Positions 57,105-64,000 of a stretch of 64,000 nt of DNA are shown in pieces. Below the pieces are notes generated by a model. That model was not told the DNA's origin, searched no databases, and worked only from the letters and a program-made list of their open reading frames with translations. The DNA comes from JAJXWB01 sp046349085 (GTDB lineage Bacteria; Pseudomonadota; Alphaproteobacteria; Rhizobiales; Beijerinckiaceae): contig JAXMDA010000006.1 in the NCBI GenBank assembly GCA_046349085.1, positions 1 through 64,000 of the forward strand. The letters run 5' to 3'. How positions within the stretch are numbered: the stretch's first letter is position 1; each line of letters starts with the position of its first letter. The translations under genes were made by a program, and so were the position numbers.

Positions 57105-58355
57105 ATGACGCAGGCCGCGCTGGCGACGCTGGCGATTGTCGTCGCCACTGTCGTCGGCATACTCGTACGCCCCTTCCGGCTGCCGGAATATGTCTTCGCG
57201 CTGGCCGGCGCGACCGCGCTGCTCGCCCCGGGATTGCTGCCGCCCGAGGCCGCCCTGTCCGCCATCGCCAGGGGCTATGACGTCTATCTCTTCCTGGTCG
57301 GCATGATACTGCTCGCCGAAGTGGCGCGGCAGGAAGGCCTGTTCGATTGGCTCGCCGCCCATGCAGCCCGAGCCGCGAGAGGTTCGGCGCGTCGTCTGTT
57401 TGCGCTGGTCTACGGCGTCGGCGTTCTCGTCACGGTGTTTCTCTCGAACGATGCGACCGCCGTCGTGCTCACGCCGGCGGTCTACGCCGTCGCGCGCGCG
57501 GCGCGCGTCGAGCCTCTACCCTATCTGTACATCTGCGCCTTCATCGCCAATGCGGCGAGCTTCGTCCTGCCGATCTCCAATCCCGCCAATCTCGTGGTCT
57601 ACGGCGACCGTTTGCCCGCGCTCGCGCCATGGGTCAGGACATTCGCGGCGCCTTCGCTTGCCGCCATCGTCGCGACTTACGCCGTATTGCGCTGGACGCA
57701 GCGCCGCGCGCTGGCGACGCCGCTCTGCGCGGCGCCCGCCCTCGAGCCGATGTCAACCGAAGCGCGCGTGGCCGGCTGCACGCTGGTTCTCGCGGCCTTC
57801 ATTCTCGTCGGCGTCTCGGCGCTCGGCCGCGATCTCGGCGCGCCCACGCTCGCCTGCGGCCTCCTGTCGATAGCCGCGGTCTCCGGCATCGCCCTGCGTT
57901 CGCCCATGCCCGTTCTGAGACATGTCGCGTGGGGCGTGCTGCCGCTGGTCGCCGGCCTGTTCGTGCTGGTGGCGGGGCTGGAACATGTCGGCGCGATCGG
58001 CGCGATCGCCAGCTGGCTCGCCGGCCACGAACATGCGACGCCGGGCCAGACCGCATTCGTTGCGGGTCTTGCGGCCGGCTTCGGCACGAATGTCGTCAAC
58101 AACCTGCCGCTCGGCCTGCTAGCAGGCGCGGCGGGACAGGCCGCCCATGCGCCCGACAAGGTGATGGCCGCCCTGCTGATCGGCGTCGATCTCGGCCCCA
58201 ATCTCTCGGTCGCCGGATCGCTGGCCACGCTGCTCTGGCTCATCGCCGTTCGGCGCGAGGGCGCGCGCATTGGCGGCTTGCGCTTTCTCGCGCTGGGCGC
58301 GCTCGTCATGCCGCCGGCGCTCGTGCTGGCGCTGGCGGCGCTCGTTCTCGCGTGA
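57105..58355 (+). CDS. ArsB/SLC13-like anion permease
   Basis: A 416-residue membrane protein with about 11 helices. FLSNDATAVVLTPAVYAVAR and SFVLPISNPANLVVYGD match the arsenical pump membrane protein (ArsB) signatures; a second FGTNVVNNLPLGLLAG hairpin is also typical. No ArsA, ArsR or ArsC gene is nearby, so arsenite efflux is a family-based guess. It converges with the second TRAP system, 3 bases apart from its dctM stop. Confidence 0.9.
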   Translation: MTQAALATLAIVVATVVGILVRPFRLPEYVFALAGATALLAPGLLPPEAALSAIARGYDVYLFLVGMILLAEVARQEGLFDWLAAHAARAARGSARRLFALVYGVGVLVTVFLSNDATAVVLTPAVYAVARAARVEPLPYLYICAFIANAASFVLPISNPANLVVYGDRLPALAPWVRTFAAPSLAAIVATYAVLRWTQRRALATPLCAAPALEPMSTEARVAGCTLVLAAFILVGVSALGRDLGAPTLACGLLSIAAVSGIALRSPMPVLRHVAWGVLPLVAGLFVLVAGLEHVGAIGAIASWLAGHEHATPGQTAFVAGLAAGFGTNVVNNLPLGLLAGAAGQAAHAPDKVMAALLIGVDLGPNLSVAGSLATLLWLIAVRREGARIGGLRFLALGALVMPPALVLALAALVLA

Positions 58356-58358
58356 TCG

Positions 58359-59846
58359 CTACAACATGCCGAGCATTCGCGGCAGCCAGAGCGAGAGGTC
58401 CGGCCAGTAGGTGACGATCACCAGGAAGACAAGCATCGTCAGCAGCCACGGCCAGACCGCAATGGTCAGTTCCGTGATGCCCATCTTGGTGATGCCCGAG
58501 GCGACGTAGAGATTGAGGCCGACTGGCGGATGGCACATGCCCACCTCCATGTTGACCACGATCAGAATGCCGAAATGCACGGGATCGATGCCGAGCTTGA
58601 CCGCCATCGGAAACAGGATCGGCGCCATGATCAGCACGATCGAGGACGGCTCCATCACATTGCCGGCGAGCAGCAGCAGGATGTTCACGACCAGAAGGAA
58701 CGTGATCCAGTTGAAGCCGGAATCGCTGATCCACGCCGCCATCGCCTGCGGAATCTGCTCGGACGTCATCAGGAACGAGAACAGCACCGCATTGGTGATG
58801 ATGTAGAGCAGCATCGCGCTCATGTTCGCCGAGGACAGCAGCGTCTTCGGCACGTCCGCCAGCTTCATGTCCTTGTAGACGTAGACCGCGATGAAGAAGG
58901 AATAGACCGCGCTCATCGCGGCCGCCTCGGTCGGCGTGAACAGGCCGGTGTATATGCCGCCGATGACGATGACGATCAGGGCGAGGCCCCAGACGCTCTC
59001 GCGGAACGTGCGCCAGCGCTCGCCCATCGAGGCCGGCGCCTGGCGGGGATAGCCGTTCTTCCAGGCGCGATAGAAGGTCGTCGCGCCGAGCATGCTGGCG
59101 AGCATCAGGCCCGGGATCACGCCCGCGACGAACAACTGGCCGACGGAAGCCGACGTCACGGCCTGCCCGTCGGGTCCCTGCACCACCATGCCGGAGGTCG
59201 CGACCGCATACATCACCATCACGATCGACGGCGGGATGAGAATGCCGAGCGCGCCGGAGGTCGTGATGACGCCCGCGCCGAAGCGCTGCGGAAAGCCTTG
59301 CCGCACCATCGCCGGCAGCAGGATCGAGCCGATGGCGACGACGGTCGCAGGGCTCGAGCCGGACACGGCTGCGAACAACGCGCAGGCCATCACGCCCGCC
59401 AGGCCGAGACCGCCATGCCAGTGGCCGACCATGGCGGTCGCAAAATTGATCATGCGGCGTGCGACGCCGCCATGCGTCAGAAAATTGCCGGCCAGAATGA
59501 AGAACGGGATCGCCATGATCTCGAACTTTTCGATACCGGTGAATAGCTTCAGCGCCACCGAGTCCATCGGGACCGTGGTCAGCGTGAAGAGAAACGTCAT
59601 CACCGTCAGGCCGAGCGCGATCGAAATCGGCATGCCGGTCAACATCAGCGCGACCAGCAGGGCGAAGATCATGCCGACCCGGAAGGCGTCGCCGACCGGC
59701 AGCAAACCGTATTTCGCGGCGAAGCACGCGAGCGCCAGGGCAATCGGCGCGCCGATGATCAGCAGCCCGCCGCGCGGCGAGCCCCCGGCCTGTCTGGGAG
59801 CGCCGGGAGTCGGGGCGCCGGGCGCAATTTCGGCGGCGGCGCTCAT
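58359..59846 (-). CDS. TRAP transporter large permease DctM (system 2)
   Basis: A 495-residue permease with FEIMAIPFFILAGNFLTHGG, FAAVSGSSPATVVAIGSILL, GALGILIPPSIVMVMYAVAT and MCHPPVGLNLYVASGITKMG. The N-terminus carries about 25 extra residues rich in Ala/Pro before the first helix. The ATG at 59846 overlaps the dctQ stop by 4 bases (ATGA). It is the last gene of the second TRAP operon on the minus strand, and the protein is longer than system 1 DctM (432 residues). Confidence 0.94.
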   Translation of the reverse strand: MSAAAEIAPGAPTPGAPRQAGGSPRGGLLIIGAPIALALACFAAKYGLLPVGDAFRVGMIFALLVALMLTGMPISIALGLTVMTFLFTLTTVPMDSVALKLFTGIEKFEIMAIPFFILAGNFLTHGGVARRMINFATAMVGHWHGGLGLAGVMACALFAAVSGSSPATVVAIGSILLPAMVRQGFPQRFGAGVITTSGALGILIPPSIVMVMYAVATSGMVVQGPDGQAVTSASVGQLFVAGVIPGLMLASMLGATTFYRAWKNGYPRQAPASMGERWRTFRESVWGLALIVIVIGGIYTGLFTPTEAAAMSAVYSFFIAVYVYKDMKLADVPKTLLSSANMSAMLLYIITNAVLFSFLMTSEQIPQAMAAWISDSGFNWITFLLVVNILLLLAGNVMEPSSIVLIMAPILFPMAVKLGIDPVHFGILIVVNMEVGMCHPPVGLNLYVASGITKMGITELTIAVWPWLLTMLVFLVIVTYWPDLSLWLPRMLGML

Positions 59847-60487
59847 CGGGCGTCTCCCAGTTCCAGCGTGCCCGGCAGCGTCGGAGCATCGTCTTCGATG
59901 CCTTCGACATGGCCGTGATCGTGATGGGGTAGTTCGCCTGTGCGCCAGAACGACCAGGCGACCTGCAGGAACCGGAAGCACATGAGGTAGGAGCCGAGCG
60001 GCACCGCCAGATAGACCAGCCACATCGGCGCCTCGAGATCCGCCGACACCTGGTCGGTATGGCCGATGTGCCAGACGAAGCGCGCGCCCAGCGAGCCGAC
60101 GATGAAGGTGAAGAGCGCGCCCGAGAGCAGCGCGAACAGCACCACGAGATTGCGCGAAGCGGGGCTCACGCGGTTGACGGCGACGTCGACGCCGACGTGG
60201 ATGCCCGTGCGGACGCCGTAGGCGGCGCCGAATTTCGCCATCCACACGAACATGTAGATGCAGAGTTCCTGCGCCCAGGTGAGGTTGAATCCGCGCAGGA
60301 ACGAGAAGACCGCGCGTCCGCCGACGAACAGCCAGTCCAGGCCGTGCTCCTTGCCCCATCGGGCGAGATCAATGGCCGACGTCAGCGAATAGCGATGGAC
60401 GACGGCGACGAAAATGACCAGCGTCGCCGCGCCCATCAGGCTCGCGATGATGATTTCCTCGAGCCGATCGAGAATGCGCGAGAGCAA
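59843..60487 (-). CDS. TRAP transporter small permease DctQ (system 2)
   Basis: A 214-residue small subunit: LDRLEEIIIASLMGAATLVI starts helix 1; GVRTGIHVGVDVAVNRVSPA is the conserved loop. It carries an insert in the periplasmic loop (WGKEHGLDWLFVGGRAVFSF) and an acidic, His-rich C-terminus (HHDHGHVEGIEDD). It overlaps dctM by 4 bases and follows dctP by 178 bases containing a hairpin. Confidence 0.92.
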   Translation of the reverse strand: MLSRILDRLEEIIIASLMGAATLVIFVAVVHRYSLTSAIDLARWGKEHGLDWLFVGGRAVFSFLRGFNLTWAQELCIYMFVWMAKFGAAYGVRTGIHVGVDVAVNRVSPASRNLVVLFALLSGALFTFIVGSLGARFVWHIGHTDQVSADLEAPMWLVYLAVPLGSYLMCFRFLQVAWSFWRTGELPHHDHGHVEGIEDDAPTLPGTLELGDAR

Positions 60488-60606
60488 CAGCTCCTCCCCG
60501 GGTCCGGACCCTTCCGTGCGGCGATTTGCATGGTTCCGAGAAGTTTGCGGGCTTTTCGGACAAGGCCATGCGGAAAGAACCGCCGCCGTTCTGCAGGTCG
60601 CGAGAA

Positions 60607-60628
60607 GCGGCGGGAAAGATCCCGCCGC
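60607..60628 (-). promoter_or_regulatory. dctP-dctQ intergenic hairpin
   Basis: GCGGCGGGA pairs perfectly with TCCCGCCGC around a four-base loop. No T-run follows. In TRAP and ABC operons such hairpins often protect the binding-protein mRNA and raise its level above the permeases; that role is inferred. Confidence 0.6.
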
Positions 60629-60665
60629 AACAATTCCTCGCGCGACGTCCGCCGCGCCGATCAGA

Positions 60666-61670
60666 TCACATCACGCCGGCTTCGGCCGCGACCTTCTTGA
60701 GCAGGTCCTTGCCGATGCGGCCGCCCATCTCGTCCCAGACGGGCTTGGAGGCGTCGCGCCATTTCTTCAGGTCGGCGTCCGTCGGCTTGTAGAAGTCGAT
60801 CTTGCCGCTTTTCTTCATGGCCTCGAGCGCCTCGTCGTTCTCCTGCTGGGAAATGCCGTTGGAATAGGTGGTGGCTTCGGCCATGGCCTTTTCCAACTGG
60901 CCGCGAATGTCGGCCGGCAGGGCGTCCCAGAACTTCTTGTTCACGATCACCGCATAGCCGATGTAGCCGTGGTTGGTGAGCGCGCCGTACTTCTGCACTT
61001 CGTGCATCTTCTGCGTGTACATGTTCGAGGGCGTGTTTTCCTGCCCGTCGATCACGCCCGTCTGCAGGCCCTGATACACTTCAGAGAAGGCCATGACCTG
61101 AGGCACCGCGCCATAGGCCTTCATCTGCGCTTCCAGAACCTTGGAGGACTGAATGCGGATTTTCATGCCGAGCAGGTCGTCGGGAACCTTGATCGGCTTG
61201 TTGGCCGAGAAAATCTTGAAGCCGTTGTCCCAATAGGCGAGGCCGACGATGCCCTTGGATTCGAGGCTCGTGAACAGGCCCTTGCCGATGGGGCCGGTCT
61301 GGATCTTCTGAAGCGCCGCGACGCTCGGGAACAGGAAGGGCAGGTCGAAGACCTCGAATTCCTTCGCGCCCAGCGGGCCGAACTTGGCGAGCGAAGGCGC
61401 CAGCATCTGCACCGAACCGAGCTGCAGGGCCTCGAGCTCTTCCTTGTCCTTGTAAAGCTGGGAGTTCGGGTAGATTTCGATCTTCACCTTGCCATTTGTG
61501 TATTTCTCGCCGAGCTCCTTGAACTTGTCGGCGCCCTTGCCCTTCGGCGTGTTGGGCGCAACCACGTGGCTGAACTTCAGCACGATCTGCTCTTGCGCCG
61601 TTGCAGAGACCGAGCCCAGCGCGCCGATGGCGAACCCCGCCGCACAAGCGACGGCGATGAAATGACGCAT
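60666..61670 (-). CDS. TRAP transporter substrate-binding protein DctP (system 2)
   Basis: A 334-residue DctP-family receptor. Signal peptide ACAAGFAIGALGSVSATAQ is followed by IVLKFSHVVAPNTPKGKGAD. GMKIRIQSSKVLEAQMKAYG contains the substrate-binding arginine, and TGVIDGQENTPSNMYTQKMH is the typical C4-dicarboxylate receptor segment. ATG 61670 is preceded by GGAGG at good spacing; ATG 61682 would add four residues. The DctP-type receptor suggests a C4-dicarboxylate, unproven. First gene of the second TRAP operon. Confidence 0.95.
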   Translation of the reverse strand: MRHFIAVACAAGFAIGALGSVSATAQEQIVLKFSHVVAPNTPKGKGADKFKELGEKYTNGKVKIEIYPNSQLYKDKEELEALQLGSVQMLAPSLAKFGPLGAKEFEVFDLPFLFPSVAALQKIQTGPIGKGLFTSLESKGIVGLAYWDNGFKIFSANKPIKVPDDLLGMKIRIQSSKVLEAQMKAYGAVPQVMAFSEVYQGLQTGVIDGQENTPSNMYTQKMHEVQKYGALTNHGYIGYAVIVNKKFWDALPADIRGQLEKAMAEATTYSNGISQQENDEALEAMKKSGKIDFYKPTDADLKKWRDASKPVWDEMGGRIGKDLLKKVAAEAGVM

Positions 61671-61782
61671 CCTTCCCTCCATGGATTGTCGTTCGAGCGA
61701 GTGTCGCAGAATTTTCGATGTCAGGGAATGCGCCGTTGCGGCGCACCGCACGGCGCAGATCAAGCAGGGGTCGTGGGCTGTC

Positions 61783-62439
61783 TCAGACCGTCACCCCGGC
61801 CGGCGTCTTTTGATCGGCCATGGCCTGCGTCTGCGCCTCGAGGGCGCGCATGTAGGCGGGCCGGGACTTCAGCCGCGCCCAGTAGGCTGCGACATTCGGC
61901 CCGAACTCGGCGCTCATGCCGAGGATCTCGGCCAGCATCAGCGCATAGCCGACGGCTATGTCGGCGACCGTGAACCGGCCGGCCGCGAGATACTCGCTCT
62001 TGCCCGTCGCCTCCTCGACGATGCGCAGCCGCCCGAGGAACCATTTCTTATAGTCCTCGGCCGCTTGCGGCAGGCGCCGCTCCGGCGGCTCGAGCCTGGA
62101 GTAGCGCAAGACGAGCGTCTGCGGAAAGGTCAGGGTGGCGTCGGACATGTAGAGCCAGTTGAGCCAGCCCCCGTAGTCGGGCTCCGCCATGTCCACCGCG
62201 AGCAGCGAGGGGCCATGCCTCGTCGCCAGATAATGGCAGATCGCCGCCGATTCGGTCATGCGCATGTCGTCGTCGAACAGGGTCGGGATGGTGCCCAGCG
62301 GGTTGATCGCCAGATAGTCCTTGGCGAAGACGCGCGGCGGAAAGGGCAGCATGACGAGCTTGTAGGAAAGCCCCATTTCCTCGAGCGTCCAGAGCGGACG
62401 GAACGAACGCGCGCTGATGCAATGATAGAGCGTGAGCAT
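61783..62439 (-). CDS. Glutathione S-transferase family protein
   Basis: A 218-residue GST. The thioredoxin-like N-terminal domain includes LYHCISARSFRPLWTLEEMG, LGTIPTLFDDDMRMTESAAI (with the glutathione-contacting cis-Pro and Glu-Ser) and the helical C-terminal domain has YLAAGRFTVADIAVGYALML. Substrate unknown. It lies between the second TRAP dctP and the Liv ABC genes on the same strand; gaps 112 and 81 bases. Confidence 0.93.
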   Translation of the reverse strand: MLTLYHCISARSFRPLWTLEEMGLSYKLVMLPFPPRVFAKDYLAINPLGTIPTLFDDDMRMTESAAICHYLATRHGPSLLAVDMAEPDYGGWLNWLYMSDATLTFPQTLVLRYSRLEPPERRLPQAAEDYKKWFLGRLRIVEEATGKSEYLAAGRFTVADIAVGYALMLAEILGMSAEFGPNVAAYWARLKSRPAYMRALEAQTQAMADQKTPAGVTV

Positions 62440-62520
62440 GGGGATTCCTGCCTGAGCGCGAGCGCTTTCGGCTCGCTGTTGCAGGCAGGATAGCGAGGCG
62501 GACGGCCGTCGGTCCAGTCA

Positions 62521-63237
62521 TTACAGCCCGAGCTGGCTCCGCACGAAATCGTCGCGCATCGCAAGGTCGGCGGTCGAGCCGTCGAATACGATTTCGCCCT
62601 TCACCAGAATGACATGGCGACGGCAGAGCTTCTTCAGGTCGTCGAGGTTCTTGTCGACGACGACGATGGCCACGCCGCGCTCGGCGATCAGGCGCAGCGT
62701 GCGCCAGATGTCCTCGCGCACCAGCGGCGCGAGGCCTTCGGTCGCCTCGTCCACCATCAGCAGCGTTGGATTGCTCATCAGCGCGCGACCGATGGTCAGC
62801 ATCTGCTGCTCGCCGCCCGACAATTGATTGCCCCAGTTCGCGCGCCGCTCGCGCAAGCGGGGAAACAATTCGTAGATGGCGTCGCGCGTCCAGTCGCGCC
62901 GCCCGCCCGCGCCCTGGCGGGCGGCGAAGACGAGGTTCTCCTCGACCGAGAGATTGGGGAAGATGCCGCGCCCCTCCGGCACGAAGCCGACGCCCGCGCG
63001 CGCGACCGCGCTCGGCCGCCAGCCCTTCACGCTCGCGCCGCCAAAACGGATCTCGCCGCCCTTCGCCGGCACAAGTCCCATCAGCGTGCGCAGCAGCGTC
63101 GTCTTGCCCATGCCGTTGCGGCCGAGCAGGCTTACCGTTTCGCCGTGGCCGACGTGGAAATCGACGCCGCGCAGCACATGGCTCGCGCCATAGAAAGCGT
63201 CGAGCTTGCGGGCTTCGAGGAGAGGCGCGTCGTTCAT
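62521..63237 (-). CDS. livF: Branched-chain amino acid-type ABC transporter ATP-binding protein LivF
   Basis: A 238-residue ATPase. Walker A is LLGRNGMGKTTLLRTLMG, the ABC signature is QLSGGEQQMLTIGRALM and Walker B is TLLMVDEATEGLAP. These are LivF features (GRNGMGKTT). It overlaps livG by 4 bases. Permeases and binding protein lie beyond the right edge, so the actual substrate, which in this family can be urea, amides or aromatic acids, is unknown. Confidence 0.94.
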   Translation of the reverse strand: MNDAPLLEARKLDAFYGASHVLRGVDFHVGHGETVSLLGRNGMGKTTLLRTLMGLVPAKGGEIRFGGASVKGWRPSAVARAGVGFVPEGRGIFPNLSVEENLVFAARQGAGGRRDWTRDAIYELFPRLRERRANWGNQLSGGEQQMLTIGRALMSNPTLLMVDEATEGLAPLVREDIWRTLRLIAERGVAIVVVDKNLDDLKKLCRRHVILVKGEIVFDGSTADLAMRDDFVRSQLGL

Positions 63238-64000
63238 GCCGGGGCGCCTTCATGACCGGGCGCATGGCCGCCGAGATAGGCGGAAATGACTTCCTCGTTG
63301 CGCCTGACTTCATCCGGCGAGCCGTGCGCGATCAGGCGGCCGAGCGCGAGCACCGTCAGCGTGTCGGCGACGGCGAAAACGGCGTCCATGTCGTGCTCGA
63401 TCAGGATGATCGTGTGGCTGGACTTGAGTTCGCGCAACAGTTCGACGACGCGCCGCGTCTCTTCCGGTCCCATGCCGGCCAGAGGTTCATCCAGGATGAG
63501 GATGCTGCCGCCGCCGGCGATCAGCATGGCGATTTCGAGCTGCCGCTGCTCGCCGTTGGACATGGCGCCGGCGATCGTATCAGCGCGGTCGGCAAGGCCG
63601 ACGGTGGCGAGCGCATGCGCGACCTTGGCGCGCTCGGCCTCGCGCAACGCGCCGTCAGACAGGCGGAACACGGACGGTTTGCCCGCCTGCGCCGCGATGC
63701 GCGTGTTTTGCTCGACCGTGAAGGTGGGAAAAATATTGGTGCGCTGGAAAGAGCGCCCGACGCCGCGCCGCGCGATGGCGTGCGCCGGCCAGCCCGCGAC
63801 ATTCTCCCCGTCAACGAGGATTTGGCCGGCCGACGGCCTGAAGGCGCCTGACAGCAGATTGGTGAAGGTCGTCTTGCCCGCGCCGTTCGGGCCGATGATG
63901 GCGTGAACGAGATCGGGCGAGAAATCGGCGGTCACGTTGTCCACGGCGCGCAGGCCGCCGAAGGACTTCGAGAGATCGCGCGTGGACAGCGCGCGCGCCT
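63234..64000 (-). CDS. livG: ABC transporter ATP-binding protein LivG (partial at right edge)
   Basis: Reading on the minus strand, the frame is open from the window edge (first complete codon at 63998): ALSTRDLSKSFGGLRAVDNV, so the true start is outside. Walker A is IGPNGAGKTTFTNLLSG, the signature is MSNGEQRQLEIAMLIA and Walker B is SILILDEPLAGMGPEE. LivG specific features include VGRSFQRTNIFPTFTVEQN. The stop overlaps the livF start by 4 bases. Confidence 0.93.
   Translation of the reverse strand, partial: ARALSTRDLSKSFGGLRAVDNVTADFSPDLVHAIIGPNGAGKTTFTNLLSGAFRPSAGQILVDGENVAGWPAHAIARRGVGRSFQRTNIFPTFTVEQNTRIAAQAGKPSVFRLSDGALREAERAKVAHALATVGLADRADTIAGAMSNGEQRQLEIAMLIAGGGSILILDEPLAGMGPEETRRVVELLRELKSSHTIILIEHDMDAVFAVADTLTVLALGRLIAHGSPDEVRRNEEVISAYLGGHAPGHEGAPA

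Overview
The window is high-GC, gene-dense DNA from an alphaproteobacterium, most likely Hyphomicrobiales (Rhizobiales). The evidence is the gene content and order: fabA-fabB-fabI, rimP-nusA-ylxR/L7Ae-infB-rbfA-truB-rpsO-pnp, rsmI-yraN beside a penicillin-binding-protein-activator-like lipoprotein, rph-rdgB-hemW, two TRAP transporters, and dispersed intergenic palindromes. I could not assign a genus. No rRNA, tRNA or CRISPR array was recognised, and no gene-free stretch exceeds about 300 bases.

Left end (1-4965): recQ is split by a 3450-bp IS1-family transposon. The element has matching terminal inverted repeats and a perfect 8-bp target duplication (GACGTCCG). All its genes lie on the minus strand: a small basic protein, a trypsin-like serine peptidase with an apparently intact His/Asp/Ser triad, a small proline-rich protein, a one-frame IS1-type transposase, and a RelE/HigB-like toxin with a HigA-like antitoxin. 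Precise excision would restore the recQ frame. This is the most unusual locus in the window.

5-16 kb: gyrB, an enoyl-CoA hydratase-like gene, an SDR, a drug-type MFS pump, and then a run of acyl-CoA dehydrogenase, APH-like kinase, SDR and acyl-CoA synthetase. That run resembles the 4-hydroxyacyl-CoA (levulinate, lva) degradation set. 16-21 kb: an LTXXQ periplasmic protein, the fabA-fabB-fabI operon for unsaturated fatty acid synthesis, an SH3-domain secreted protein and a 2-hydroxyacid dehydrogenase.

21-31 kb: a minus-strand translation and RNA-decay operon running from rimP to pnp. A good sigma-70-type promoter and a terminator-like hairpin precede rimP, which suggests attenuation. A long hairpin separates rpsO and pnp.

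31-48 kb: mixed housekeeping genes (VOC protein, an unlisted 49-residue protein, an S24-type self-cleaving repressor with a candidate operator, DUF952, pyrD, yraN, rsmI, a lipoprotein, hemW, rdgB, rph, MFS pumps, a universal stress protein, grpE, glnD, gshB). 48-64 kb: accessory and transport genes. These are a chemoreceptor, an HpaR-type regulator with an HpaH-like hydratase and a fumarylacetoacetase-family enzyme, an SDR, a YeeE/YedE transporter, a TRAP system (PQM), an acetyltransferase-like gene, an ArsB-like permease, a second TRAP system on the minus strand, a glutathione S-transferase, and the LivF/LivG ATPases of a branched-chain amino acid-type ABC transporter, running off the right edge. 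Matching TAACATGT-centred palindromes before the FAH gene and before the first TRAP operon suggest shared control of uptake and catabolism by the HpaR-like protein.
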